Positions 42,714 to 50,925 of a stretch of 64,000 bases of DNA are shown in pieces (position 1 is the stretch's first letter; each line of letters starts with the position of its first letter). A program made the translations under genes and the position numbers. The DNA is taken from positions 62,001 through 126,000 of IMG/VR virus record IMGVR_UViG_3300035698_013504, one strand, 5' to 3'. This DNA is from a virus. A model generated the notes under the pieces. It made no database searches, had not been told where the DNA came from, and saw only the letters and a list, made by a program, of their open reading frames with translations.

Positions 42714-44888
42714 ATGGCGGAAGACAACATCCTGGCGCGTATCCACGCGGCAACACAGGAGCTCAGCACAAACGGGGAGCTAGACAGGCGGATACACGAA
42801 GAGCTTACTCCCGGCATCAAGACACGGGTAATAGGTCCGTGCGCTTACAGGGGCAACGAGAAAGAGGCGCGAGAGAAACCGTGTTGTGGGGGTAAGAAAA
42901 CACGGGAAATCCTTTTTGCCTGTAGTCACCCAGAAATTGCAGCCGGGGAATCCTGGTCCGCTATCTGTCAGCGCTGTAGGTTCATATCCCCGGTCGCAAG
43001 CCAACCAAACAGCCTGCTGGGCGCCAAACGCATACTTGTTATGCCGTGGGGAGACAAGGGATCTATCCGCAACCTAATCCAAGCCCTCGACAAAATGTCG
43101 TTTGACGTGTCGGTTCTCCAACGTGGTGGAGGTGAGTGGAAGGACGCCGCGGTTGAGAAACTGAAGAACGAGCACTTCGACCTTGTTGTAACCTGGCAAC
43201 GCCTTTATAGCATGGGCTGGTGCGAAGAGGTCAACAAGATCATTGACGCGCGGAACATCCCTAAGCTCATCTTGGACTTTGGCGTGTGGGACCACTACAA
43301 GTCGGCTATCGTCGACCCGGTTGGTGATAACGCCGAATCTGCGGTAGCCGGTAACTTCATTCGGTTACTGCAAAACCCCTTGCAAGCCAAAGCTACAACA
43401 GATGCAATGATACGGTTACCGGCAATGGTTGATACGGTTAAGGCGTCGGCCGAGATAGGGGCGACGTATCTGGACGATGCAAACCTGTCCGGTCTTCCTA
43501 AAGACTTTATGCTTCTGCTTCTGCAGCGTACAGGAGACCAAGTACTTCTACGAGACGCTCCAAAGTCTAGGCAGGATCAAAGCCGTGTCGCCCGAGATAT
43601 CATTGCTGAGGCAAGACTCGCAGGCAAGTTTGTGGTTGTCAAGCCCCACCCGTTTGATAAGCCTTTAGAGGGCGTAGAGGCATCTGGGCCGCATCACCGG
43701 CTAGTAACAAACTTGACGATGGGAGATCAGAACACCGCGGTACTGTCGCATCTGCTGCTTAACTGCGAGCGGATGATCACCGTGAACTCCACAACAATCT
43801 TTATGGCCCAGTTGCTAGGCGTACCTGTATTCACGCTTGGTAAAGGCTGGTTTTCTGGGAACAGAGTTGCAAATGAACCCCCGCTGATTCGCGGTGCGGT
43901 TCTTGATAAGAATGCAGTAGACGTAGAGTACGCCAAGAAGTTCTTCGCGTTTATGTATAGCCGACAACTAACAATCGGTGAGTGTGGCGAGCCGGAAGCC
44001 GTGCTCAGGATCCTGAAGCTCATGCACCCGTCTTTGCTAGAGTCTTCGGAGGTGCAATCAAGCTCGTCGCCAGAGCCTCCAAAGGTTCCGACGCCGCAAA
44101 TCACGATGCCTACTATCAACGCCCAGGCCTTGTCGAAGACCCTAAAGCCCGCCCCACGCTCTGAGATGAAAGACGTTACCGCCATGCTGTTGACATGGAA
44201 GAGAGACTCCGCGCAGCAAGTAGTTAACTCTTTGCGCGACTCGGGCGTACAGAACATCTGGATATGGTGCAATGAGGGCGCAGCTGTACCTGATGGGGTC
44301 GATGTGTCCATCGTGTCTTCTACCAACCTAGGTAACTGGCAGCGTTTTGCGATGGCGCCGCTGGTTCCAACTTCACACATCCTTTATTGCGACGACGACT
44401 GTACGATTACGCCTGCCGGTATTCAGGCCCTTTCCAAGGGTATGGCGACGTTCCCCAACAACGTACTTGGTTTATGGGGGTGGGCGTTTAACCCGTCGTT
44501 CGAACACTACCGCCAGCGGGAGGAATTTCATAGCCACACGCTGCAGGGACATCAAGCGATGTATGCCGATATGATCTCCCCGTGTGGAATGCTCGCGCCG
44601 CGTATCGCTATCCAAGAGGCTATGGGTAAGGTTAACTACTGGAACACAGCCCTGAAGATATTTGGCGACCACACGTTGGACGATATGACACTTTGCCTGG
44701 CGATGTCGAAATGCGGATGTGGCAGGCCCGCTGTCGTACAGGGTGAGGGGGCCGGACTCAAGTTTATCAAAGACACCGCCCCCGCGTCTTCACTCGCTCT
44801 GAAACCGGGCCGTCGAGAGATACTATACACAGAGACACTTCCGGCGTTCCGCGGAATCGGATGGAGTCCGATTAAAGAGGGGAAGTAA
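42714..44888 (+). CDS. Two-domain glycosyltransferase with N-terminal Cys motif
   Basis: 724 residues, ATG with GAGGAG upstream. N-terminus: NILARIHAAT motif shared with the next two genes, then Cys 43, 57, 58, 70, 85, 88. Domain 1 (about 105-445) resembles capsule-polysaccharide-type GT-B enzymes: KPHPFD at 310-315 and a region ITVNSTTIFMAQLLGVPVFTLG, the typical 'N-S..E/M-A...G-P-V' nucleotide-sugar site. A Ser/Pro linker follows. Domain 2 (about 490-715) resembles GT-A exostosin-like (GT64) enzymes: TAMLLTWKR start and the metal-binding triad D560-D561-D562 in YCDDDCTI. Two active sites in one chain suggest sequential sugar additions. Confidence 0.75.
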   Translation: MAEDNILARIHAATQELSTNGELDRRIHEELTPGIKTRVIGPCAYRGNEKEAREKPCCGGKKTREILFACSHPEIAAGESWSAICQRCRFISPVASQPNSLLGAKRILVMPWGDKGSIRNLIQALDKMSFDVSVLQRGGGEWKDAAVEKLKNEHFDLVVTWQRLYSMGWCEEVNKIIDARNIPKLILDFGVWDHYKSAIVDPVGDNAESAVAGNFIRLLQNPLQAKATTDAMIRLPAMVDTVKASAEIGATYLDDANLSGLPKDFMLLLLQRTGDQVLLRDAPKSRQDQSRVARDIIAEARLAGKFVVVKPHPFDKPLEGVEASGPHHRLVTNLTMGDQNTAVLSHLLLNCERMITVNSTTIFMAQLLGVPVFTLGKGWFSGNRVANEPPLIRGAVLDKNAVDVEYAKKFFAFMYSRQLTIGECGEPEAVLRILKLMHPSLLESSEVQSSSSPEPPKVPTPQITMPTINAQALSKTLKPAPRSEMKDVTAMLLTWKRDSAQQVVNSLRDSGVQNIWIWCNEGAAVPDGVDVSIVSSTNLGNWQRFAMAPLVPTSHILYCDDDCTITPAGIQALSKGMATFPNNVLGLWGWAFNPSFEHYRQREEFHSHTLQGHQAMYADMISPCGMLAPRIAIQEAMGKVNYWNTALKIFGDHTLDDMTLCLAMSKCGCGRPAVVQGEGAGLKFIKDTAPASSLALKPGRREILYTETLPAFRGIGWSPIKEGK

Positions 44889-44893
44889 CAGCT

Positions 44894-45796
44894 ATGGGAA
44901 GCCTGTTAGATCGCATCAAGGATGCAGCACCCAAAGATCTGAAGCCTTACGTGCCGCCCGCCGATGATATGAAGGGGGCGCACATCTATATTCTATCGCA
45001 CGAGCGATATGAGCTGCTACGATGTTGTTTGGCGTCTGTATGCGCGTCTCCAATGACGTGCTATATCCATGTTATTGATGACTCGAGTCAAGATCCCCGC
45101 GTGATGAAACTGATATGCGCGTATCTTGAAGCGGGGCTCATTAAATCTGTTACTACCACTCCGCATCATCTGAAGCACGGCTGGTCGCGCCGTCTGATGA
45201 TGAACCATTTTGACGTAGATGATGCGCACACACTCATGCAGCTCGATGGAGATATTGTTGTGCCGCCAGGCGGCTGTGAACGTATGATCTCGATATTTCG
45301 TCAGCTTCATCAAAAGGCTGATGTACAGTGGCTTGGCGCGTGCCATATGGAGTATTTCTATGGTAAACCGAAGAATACACAAGAGGTCATTTCCGGTGAC
45401 GAGAGATATTTGATCGAACGCTTAACCCGCAATGCGAGTGAGGCCGCTTTCGTTATGTCAAAAGAAGCGGTCCGGTATAAACCTGCGCTAGATACGGTGG
45501 GGCCTCCTAGAACGCATCTCGGTAATTTTATTGTAAAGGTCGCGGAGATGGGAGTGACAGCAACCTTGATCACTCCGCCTATTCGGTTTCAACATATGGG
45601 GGCGTTTGATTCAATCGTTTGGCCGGGGCGCCCGTGGCCTCGCTACCTCTTTCGCGGCCTAGATGGTAAGCCATGGCAGCCCTTTGAGTGGTGTGAAATA
45701 GACTACAAGGAGATGGAAAGCCGCTACCCAAAATCCGTGAAAGAGTTGTCGGATAGAATTATCGAACACGCAGAAGTGGAGCTCCCAAGTGTCTAA
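44894..45796 (+). CDS. GT-A glycosyltransferase (GT2-like)
   Basis: 300 residues, 5 nt after the previous gene. N-terminus SLLDRIKDAA shares the motif of its neighbours. Start of fold: HIYILSHERYELLRCCLASV, with DDSSQDPR; metal/donor motif LDGDIVVPP (D118-x-D120). Then a C-terminal acceptor region with aromatic residues (RPWPRYLFRGLDGKPWQPF). A single-domain inverting enzyme is likely; sugar and acceptor unknown. Confidence 0.75.
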   Translation: MGSLLDRIKDAAPKDLKPYVPPADDMKGAHIYILSHERYELLRCCLASVCASPMTCYIHVIDDSSQDPRVMKLICAYLEAGLIKSVTTTPHHLKHGWSRRLMMNHFDVDDAHTLMQLDGDIVVPPGGCERMISIFRQLHQKADVQWLGACHMEYFYGKPKNTQEVISGDERYLIERLTRNASEAAFVMSKEAVRYKPALDTVGPPRTHLGNFIVKVAEMGVTATLITPPIRFQHMGAFDSIVWPGRPWPRYLFRGLDGKPWQPFEWCEIDYKEMESRYPKSVKELSDRIIEHAEVELPSV

Positions 45797-47342
45797 TATC
45801 GTTGAACGTATCACAGCAGCGTCATCGTTTCAACAAGGTAGGGCAATCCAAGAGAGTAGGACAAAGGAAACCAGCGGAACCTCGCGGGTCATGAAGTTTC
45901 CGAAAGCTATTCGACACAAAGACTTTAGGATGTACGCCGCATCAATTCTGAATTCGGCGAAGTTCGCCGGTATCGATATCGTTTACGAGTCAGGTAGAAT
46001 CTCACCTGTAACGGGTCTTGTCTTCATCACGCTGAACGGCATTGACGCGATTATTGACTACGCGGACGGGCTAACTACCAGGTGCCCCGATGTCACAACT
46101 CCGGTGTTCAGATTCAACTACACGCCATTAGCGCCAAATCCACGCAACACTTACGCGTTTGTACCGCTGACTTTTTACGATTGGAACAGCTTCAACCAGA
46201 TGCGAGAGTCTCTACCGAAGAAAAGAAACACAACACAGATTATTGCGACACAGCGCATTTTTCCGCCCCGTCTACTTTGGGATGATTATTTTGATACTGT
46301 TGGCGTGGCAGCCCAGTTACCTATTCGTCGACCGGCGGCGTGCGGTCTAAACAACCACCCACGGGAATACGTCCGGGGTATACTAGAGCCCCATATTGGT
46401 AAGCGGTTCATTTGGAAACGAGAGAGCCGCGACGTCTTTCTTCAGCAGCTAGTTGACCATTTGTTTACGTTCCACGTGCCGGGTACGAGGTTTGGTATTC
46501 TAGACCGGACAGTTTCTGAACACATGGCGTTTGGCGGTTGTGCTATATCGTCTCAGATCCTCACCGAGCTGCCCTATGGGCAGAAGCTTATCCCCGGTGT
46601 ACACTACGTTCAGTGCGCAGACGACTTCTCCGATGTTTTAGAGGTCACCGATTGGTGTTTACAGAATGTGGATAAATGTGTGGCGATAGGTCAAAACGCA
46701 ATGAAACTGTTCGATGCTACCTATCGACCGGCCAAGGTATGGGATTGGGTGTATAACATGATAACGAATGATGATACCGAGAGTGACGCACGTAGGGTGT
46801 TTAATACACGACTGGCTAAGGTAAGAGCCGACAGAATCAACATGCAACAAAATGTCGAGGAGCTGTTTTCCGCGTTCATGGAAATGTGGAAGATTCATCC
46901 AAGTCGATTTATGGAGATAGGATCACTTAACGGCGGCTCCCTCTATATACTCGCCGGAGCATGTGCGCCGGGCGCTGTAATAGCCTGTTTCGATATTAAA
47001 CGAGTTACTAAACGCCAAGCGATACTTGACGATTTACGCCGAGAGGGGTTTTTGACGTATGAACAAATTGGCGACAGCGGCTCGATGCAGACTCTCGACC
47101 GATTCAAAAAGATGTTTCCTCGCGGTTTAGACGCTTTACACATTGACGGGGATCATGGTAAACCAAACTGTTTCCTTGACTTTGAGTGGTATGGAACATC
47201 AGTACGTAACGGAGGCCTGGTTCTTATCCACGACATAGCGACTAAGTTTGAGTGTGCGGAAGCGTGGCTGGAATTACGACATCGATACCGACACGCCGAG
47301 TATAAAAACGGGGGGCAAGGGATGGGCGTTCTATTTGTTTAG
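45789..47342 (+). CDS. Glycosyltransferase-like protein fused to a SAM methyltransferase
   Basis: 517 residues, overlapping the previous gene by 8 nt. N-terminal motif NIVERITAAS as in the two upstream genes. Residues about 40-340 look like a GT-B type enzyme with an exostosin-like end (RFGILDRTVSEHMAFGGCAI). Residues about 360-517 are a class I methyltransferase: FMEIGSLNGGSLYIL (motif I, 374-388), ACFDIK (acidic motif II), LDALHIDGDHGKPNCFLDFE and GGLVLIHDI, matching the Methyltransf_24 type. O-methylation of a sugar added by the same cluster is a reasonable guess. The GT half is less certain. Confidence 0.7.
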   Translation: MSNIVERITAASSFQQGRAIQESRTKETSGTSRVMKFPKAIRHKDFRMYAASILNSAKFAGIDIVYESGRISPVTGLVFITLNGIDAIIDYADGLTTRCPDVTTPVFRFNYTPLAPNPRNTYAFVPLTFYDWNSFNQMRESLPKKRNTTQIIATQRIFPPRLLWDDYFDTVGVAAQLPIRRPAACGLNNHPREYVRGILEPHIGKRFIWKRESRDVFLQQLVDHLFTFHVPGTRFGILDRTVSEHMAFGGCAISSQILTELPYGQKLIPGVHYVQCADDFSDVLEVTDWCLQNVDKCVAIGQNAMKLFDATYRPAKVWDWVYNMITNDDTESDARRVFNTRLAKVRADRINMQQNVEELFSAFMEMWKIHPSRFMEIGSLNGGSLYILAGACAPGAVIACFDIKRVTKRQAILDDLRREGFLTYEQIGDSGSMQTLDRFKKMFPRGLDALHIDGDHGKPNCFLDFEWYGTSVRNGGLVLIHDIATKFECAEAWLELRHRYRHAEYKNGGQGMGVLFV

Positions 47343-47372
47343 AGACCGCGGACAGTTTACGACCTAAGATAC

Positions 47373-47401
47373 TTGACTCGTAGCGACTGCGTTGCTAAAC
47401 T
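47373..47401 (+). promoter_or_regulatory. Candidate sigma-70-type promoter
   Basis: TTGACT (47373-47378), 17-nt spacer, TAAACT (47396-47401), in the 89-nt gap before the GT9-like gene. The -35 matches 5 of 6 and the -10 4 of 6. The region also has a loose copy of the recurring element (TAGCGACTGCGTTGCTAAAC). Confidence 0.45.
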
Positions 47402-47431
47402 CAGAGGAACTAAACCCCATAGGAGGTGGCC

Positions 47432-48433
47432 ATGCCAGAATCAGTTCTCGTGATAAATAAGCAGAGCCCCGGCGACTACATTGTTATGAGCTCAGCAATT
47501 CGCGACCTAGCTCGTAGGCACCCGGGTAGGTACAGGGTAGCGGTCAAGACGGCCACGAAGGACGTGTGGCGCGAGAACCCCTACATCGAACACGAGCCCC
47601 TCCCCGTCGAGCCAAAGCCCAACGCCTTCAAGGCGGGTTACCCTCTGATCCATAAGTCGAATCAGGAGCGTGTCCACTTTATGTGGGGCTTCATCGAGGA
47701 CATGAACCGCCACCTCCAGCTCGACGGGTCTCCAGGTCAAGAGCAGGTGGTGCTGACTGAGTTTCGACCCGACCTGCACCTGACGGACGAGGAGAAGTCA
47801 GTCCGCCCGTTCAAGGAGCCCTACTGGGTCATGGCGTCTGGCGGCAAGTACGACTTCACCGCCAAGTGGTGGAACCCCGCAAGGTGGCAGACGGTCGTCG
47901 ACAGCCTAGCCAAGCAGCATGTCCTGTGTGTCCAAGTAGGCGAGCAAGGGCATTACCACCCAAAGATGGCGGGTACGATCGACATGGTGGGCAAGACGCG
48001 CTTCAGAGACCTCATGAAGCTGATCTATCACGCTGAAGGCGTTATGTGCGTCGTCACGTGTCTTATGCACATCGCGGCTGCATTTAACCGCCCGTGCGTC
48101 GTTGTGGCTGGCGGTAGAGAGCCCTGGTGGTGGGAAGCTTACACCGCGGAGAATCGACTGACCAACATGCGGCGAGGCATACCCGACTGGAACCCGCCGG
48201 AGACAGACTTCTTTATCCCTCACCGATACATCCATACCTGTGGCCAGCTGGACTGCTGCAAGGCAGGTGGGTGTTGGAAGGGTAGCGTTGTGACGAACAA
48301 GGAGAAGGACAGGTGCAAAGCTCCCTACCTTGACGATGGCGCCACGATCCCACAATGCCTGGCGATGATTACGCCCGAGCTGGTTCACCAGTGTGTGATG
48401 AGCTATTACGAGGACGGCACGCTCACTCGATAG
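47432..48433 (+). CDS. GT9 / heptosyltransferase-like glycosyltransferase
   Basis: 333 residues from ATG 47432, SD AGGAGG at 47421-47426 (the in-frame GTG at 47426 lies in the SD). Start INKQSPGDYIVMSSAIRDLARRHP is the typical N-terminal glycine loop and helix of GT9 enzymes. The second half has ASGGKYDFTAKWWNPARWQ and FRDLMKLIYHAEGVMCVVTCLMHIAAAFNRP, matching the donor-binding 'G..h.aa.l..P.v.l.G' region. A Cys cluster occurs near the C-terminus (CGQLDCCKAGGCW). It would transfer a sugar such as heptose; substrate unknown. The last codon is part of the recurring element. Confidence 0.75.
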   Translation: MPESVLVINKQSPGDYIVMSSAIRDLARRHPGRYRVAVKTATKDVWRENPYIEHEPLPVEPKPNAFKAGYPLIHKSNQERVHFMWGFIEDMNRHLQLDGSPGQEQVVLTEFRPDLHLTDEEKSVRPFKEPYWVMASGGKYDFTAKWWNPARWQTVVDSLAKQHVLCVQVGEQGHYHPKMAGTIDMVGKTRFRDLMKLIYHAEGVMCVVTCLMHIAAAFNRPCVVVAGGREPWWWEAYTAENRLTNMRRGIPDWNPPETDFFIPHRYIHTCGQLDCCKAGGCWKGSVVTNKEKDRCKAPYLDDGATIPQCLAMITPELVHQCVMSYYEDGTLTR

Positions 48434-48449
48434 CAACGTGTTACAGAAA
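48431..48449 (+). promoter_or_regulatory. Copy of the recurring TAGCAACGYGTTACAGAAA element
   Basis: TAGCAACGTGTTACAGAAA; its TAG is the stop of the GT9-like gene. The following leader to CACCGATGGCACAG is nearly the same as that at 50926, so the whole 5' region was copied or conserved. Confidence 0.5.
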
Positions 48450-48462
48450 CAGGAGAACACCG

Positions 48463-49800
48463 ATGGCACAGCTTGAACCGTTTACAGTAGCACCTGAAGA
48501 CATAGCCGCCTGCGCGGGCTGTGGTGAAGATGTACGTGGTGCTGCGTTCAAAGACGTAGAGACCTCGAGGATTGTATGCACAGAGTGCAAGGACCTCTAT
48601 ACTGCCCCGGCCAAGCCGCGGCTGCCTGCCGTAACGGTCCGTAGCGAGCCCATGGACGTTGAACCTGTCTACGACAGCCCGGTGGGCTATAAACCAGAAG
48701 AGCTTCAGCCCTGCGGTATATGCGCGATGCTGTTGCGCAGCGAAGAGTCCATGTGGGATGTTGGACGCAGGCGCATTCTGTGTAAGGTATGTGCGTCCAC
48801 CGAATACCCGGACCAGGTACGACTTGAATCTGGGATAGTCGTCACGAAGAAACCGGTTACCACCGACGCGGGCGAAGTGAAAGGCAACATCGAGGTAATC
48901 GAGGCCCGTAAGCGTGTTGACGACATGATGACCCAACAAGGTGCGGAAGTTCTTCAACAACTCCCCCCTACGGTTAGCGCCGCGCCTACGGTGCCAGACC
49001 ACCAGACCATACAGCGGCTAGGAGGACCTGACGTAGCAGCTATGATGCAGACACACCCAGAGCTCAGATACATCGAGCCGCCCGTTGAGATACACGTCCT
49101 TCTTTATGGCAACTACACCAACTTGCACTTCCGGTGCATCAACAGCATCATTGCCAATACCCCGCCCGGCACCTACTCTCTTCGTATTGGTTGCAACGAG
49201 GTGTGTGAGGAGACGATGAAGTGGTTGGAAACAAGCGTCATGACGCAAGTCGATGACGTCAGACTCTTTGTCGCCAGGAAGAACGTCAACAAGTATCCTC
49301 TCATGCAGAAGATGTTTGCGGACATTCAGTCGAAGTGGGTGGTGTGGTTCGACGATGACACGTACGTCCTCGACGGTAACTGGCTGCAGAATCTCTCGAT
49401 GAAGGTGGCTAAGCGGCGCCCGCAGGGCTATGCCTGCTTCGGTAAACCGCTATACGTCCACGTCAAAGAGGGGAACCAGGAGTGGATGAAGCAAGCCTCG
49501 TGGTATGAAGGCATGCCTTTCGCCGAACACCCTGACGCCAAGATGCGCGACAAGGGCTACAAGAAGGTAGACTTCATCCTTGGCGCGTGGTTCGCTATGG
49601 AAGCCTCGGTTATCCGCGAGCTTGGTTGGCCCGACAAACGCCTCAATCATAACGGTGGTGACGCCGCACTCGGCGAGGCGCTAAGGCAGCATGGGTACAA
49701 GCTCGACTGGTACCACGACGGTATCCGACCTGACGCCGAGGGCCGGGAGAACAGGCGTGGAACACATGAAGAGTATCCCGAGGCTGCACCAAAGCCGTAG
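48463..49800 (+). CDS. GT2-like glycosyltransferase with two N-terminal zinc ribbons
   Basis: 445 residues from ATG 48463 (SD AGGAG 48451-48455); a longer frame into the previous gene is rejected. Two zinc-ribbon-like pairs: C17-x2-C20 with C39-x2-C42, and C84-x2-C87 with C107-x2-C110. After a linker, the GT-A domain (about 205-435) starts with PVEIHVLLYGNYTNLHFRCI and holds the metal triad D297-D298-D299 in WFDDDTYV, followed by an acceptor part with FILGAWFAMEASVIRELGWPD. Zinc ribbons on a glycosyltransferase are unusual and may mediate protein docking. Confidence 0.75.
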   Translation: MAQLEPFTVAPEDIAACAGCGEDVRGAAFKDVETSRIVCTECKDLYTAPAKPRLPAVTVRSEPMDVEPVYDSPVGYKPEELQPCGICAMLLRSEESMWDVGRRRILCKVCASTEYPDQVRLESGIVVTKKPVTTDAGEVKGNIEVIEARKRVDDMMTQQGAEVLQQLPPTVSAAPTVPDHQTIQRLGGPDVAAMMQTHPELRYIEPPVEIHVLLYGNYTNLHFRCINSIIANTPPGTYSLRIGCNEVCEETMKWLETSVMTQVDDVRLFVARKNVNKYPLMQKMFADIQSKWVVWFDDDTYVLDGNWLQNLSMKVAKRRPQGYACFGKPLYVHVKEGNQEWMKQASWYEGMPFAEHPDAKMRDKGYKKVDFILGAWFAMEASVIRELGWPDKRLNHNGGDAALGEALRQHGYKLDWYHDGIRPDAEGRENRRGTHEEYPEAAPKP

Positions 49801-49804
49801 CTCA

Positions 49805-49813
49805 TGCTATAAT
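49805..49813 (+). promoter_or_regulatory. Candidate extended -10 promoter (TGCTATAAT)
   Basis: A perfect extended -10 (TG-n-TATAAT) in the short gap after the last glycosyltransferase gene; TGCACC at 49785-49790 is a poor -35 at 17-nt spacing. It would drive the Ser-tailed virion gene at 49843. Confidence 0.5.
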
Positions 49814-49842
49814 CTATGGAGCGGTATTGGAAAGGGAGCAGA

Positions 49843-50340
49843 ATGTCTTCATCGTCTTCATCGTCTTCATCCGCATGGCCGTACAGGTACGTAAAGCTAC
49901 AGAAGAGTGTACCCGTCCGTTGGGACAGAGGTGCGCTCCACGGGTACCGTATGCTCGTCGAGGTGACAGAAGCCTACCTAATGAGCAGTGCGATCTTCAT
50001 CTACCGCAGATTCTCTGCAGGTGCGGGCGAATCGGATACGTACGACGAGTTCACGAACGTCGCCTCCCCCGCGGATATGGAAGAGTACCCGCTGACAATA
50101 CCCAATGAGACAGGTCGGCCGTTCTTCCGCTTGGCCACCATTGATCTTATCTTCAGGAACCTGGCTGACGCCGATGACGTGTGGGAATACATCCAGGCCG
50201 AGGTGAACTCGCTTGTTGTAGGTCTGAACAGGATGGATGACCTGGAAGCCACGTCGGTTGCCTTCTTCGGTAGCTCCAGTTCGTCCTCAAGTAACTCATC
50301 CTCGTCAAGTAGCTATTCGTCATCCTCATCCTCAGAGTAG
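49843..50340 (+). CDS. Small virion protein with Ser runs at both ends
   Basis: 165 residues from ATG 49843 with AGGGAG at 49833-49838, preferred to the upstream in-frame ATG 49816. It begins with a Ser run, has a folded middle (about 12-145) with VTEAYLMSSAIFIYRR and RLATIDLIFRNLADADDVW, and ends with a Ser-rich tail containing Asn and Tyr. The Ser ends mark it as a virion surface protein like others here. It lies beside the glycosyltransferase block. Confidence 0.65.
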   Translation: MSSSSSSSSSAWPYRYVKLQKSVPVRWDRGALHGYRMLVEVTEAYLMSSAIFIYRRFSAGAGESDTYDEFTNVASPADMEEYPLTIPNETGRPFFRLATIDLIFRNLADADDVWEYIQAEVNSLVVGLNRMDDLEATSVAFFGSSSSSSSNSSSSSSYSSSSSSE

Positions 50341-50346
50341 GAAGCC

Positions 50347-50628
50347 ATGGCTCTATTTCTGTCAGAACAAGCATTGAACGGCATCCTCAACGACCTACGA
50401 GTTCGAGCGGAGTTTCCGCAGCTGTCCTCCCTATGGCGTGAGACCCGCAACAAGAAGCCGTGCAAGTGCAACAGGAGCAAGGCTAGAACGAAGATACTCC
50501 AACGAGCAAAGCGCGCGATTACGAGCCTGCCCCCGGCGAAATTGGGGAGGCTGAAAGAAATACTCGGGATCAAGAATATAGAGGTTTGTACCCTTGAGGG
50601 AGGGGTGGTCAAGCAGGTGACGCTATGA
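50347..50628 (+). CDS. Small basic protein of unknown function
   Basis: 93 residues, 6 nt behind the previous gene. Basic, with KKPCKCNRSKAR in the middle and a helical region (ILQRAKRAITSLPPAKLGRLKEILGI). Could bind nucleic acid or be a small virion component. No family recognised. Confidence 0.6.
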   Translation: MALFLSEQALNGILNDLRVRAEFPQLSSLWRETRNKKPCKCNRSKARTKILQRAKRAITSLPPAKLGRLKEILGIKNIEVCTLEGGVVKQVTL

Positions 50629-50714
50629 CCCGATCGCCTTCATACATCCCGCTTAGAGGGTTACTATAAGCTGGAGACCCGTAGCTGTGCACTTCCTCCC
50701 ATAGGAGGTGTTGG

Positions 50715-50807
50715 TTGGCAAGATTGTCAGCGTTTCAAATAGGAAAGTTACTAGCAATCATATTTTGGATTCTAGTGTTCCTTTGGTTTATTGGCGGCTC
50801 GGGTTAA
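50715..50807 (+). CDS. Possible 30-residue single-pass membrane microprotein
   Basis: TTG 50715 follows a strong SD (AGGAGG 50703-50708). The product is MARLSAFQIGKLL followed by a hydrophobic segment AIIFWILVFLWFIGG, a textbook short transmembrane peptide. An alternative frame over the same bases lacks such a pattern. Its end runs into a hairpin. Could be a holin-like or host-membrane effector peptide; unproven. Confidence 0.45.
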   Translation: MARLSAFQIGKLLAIIFWILVFLWFIGGSG

Positions 50808-50816
50808 CCACCCGAG
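50798..50816 (+). terminator. Short hairpin at the end of the microprotein ORF
   Basis: CTCGGG (50798-50803) pairs with CCCGAG (50811-50816) around a 7-nt loop, followed by TCTT. Weak terminator candidate. Confidence 0.4.
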
Positions 50817-50842
50817 TCTTGGGGGCTAACGCATTTATGTGT

Positions 50843-50865
50843 TGGGCCCCCTCTCAGGGGGCCCA
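50843..50865 (+). terminator. Very GC-rich hairpin
   Basis: TGGGCCCCCT (50843-50852) pairs perfectly with AGGGGGCCCA (50856-50865) around CTC, extendable by two pairs. No T tract. It probably blocks transcripts or exonucleases between the fibre/glycosylation region and the next gene. Confidence 0.65.
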
Positions 50866-50925
50866 GCATGTGGCCTTACTCTTAGCTATGCGTCCTTACA
50901 CACGCACATGCGTGTAGACGCTGAA

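Noticed and set aside
50629-50700. tRNA or small structured RNA gene
   Set aside because: No cloverleaf, no CCA context and no conserved T-arm could be drawn; only simple hairpins were found further downstream.
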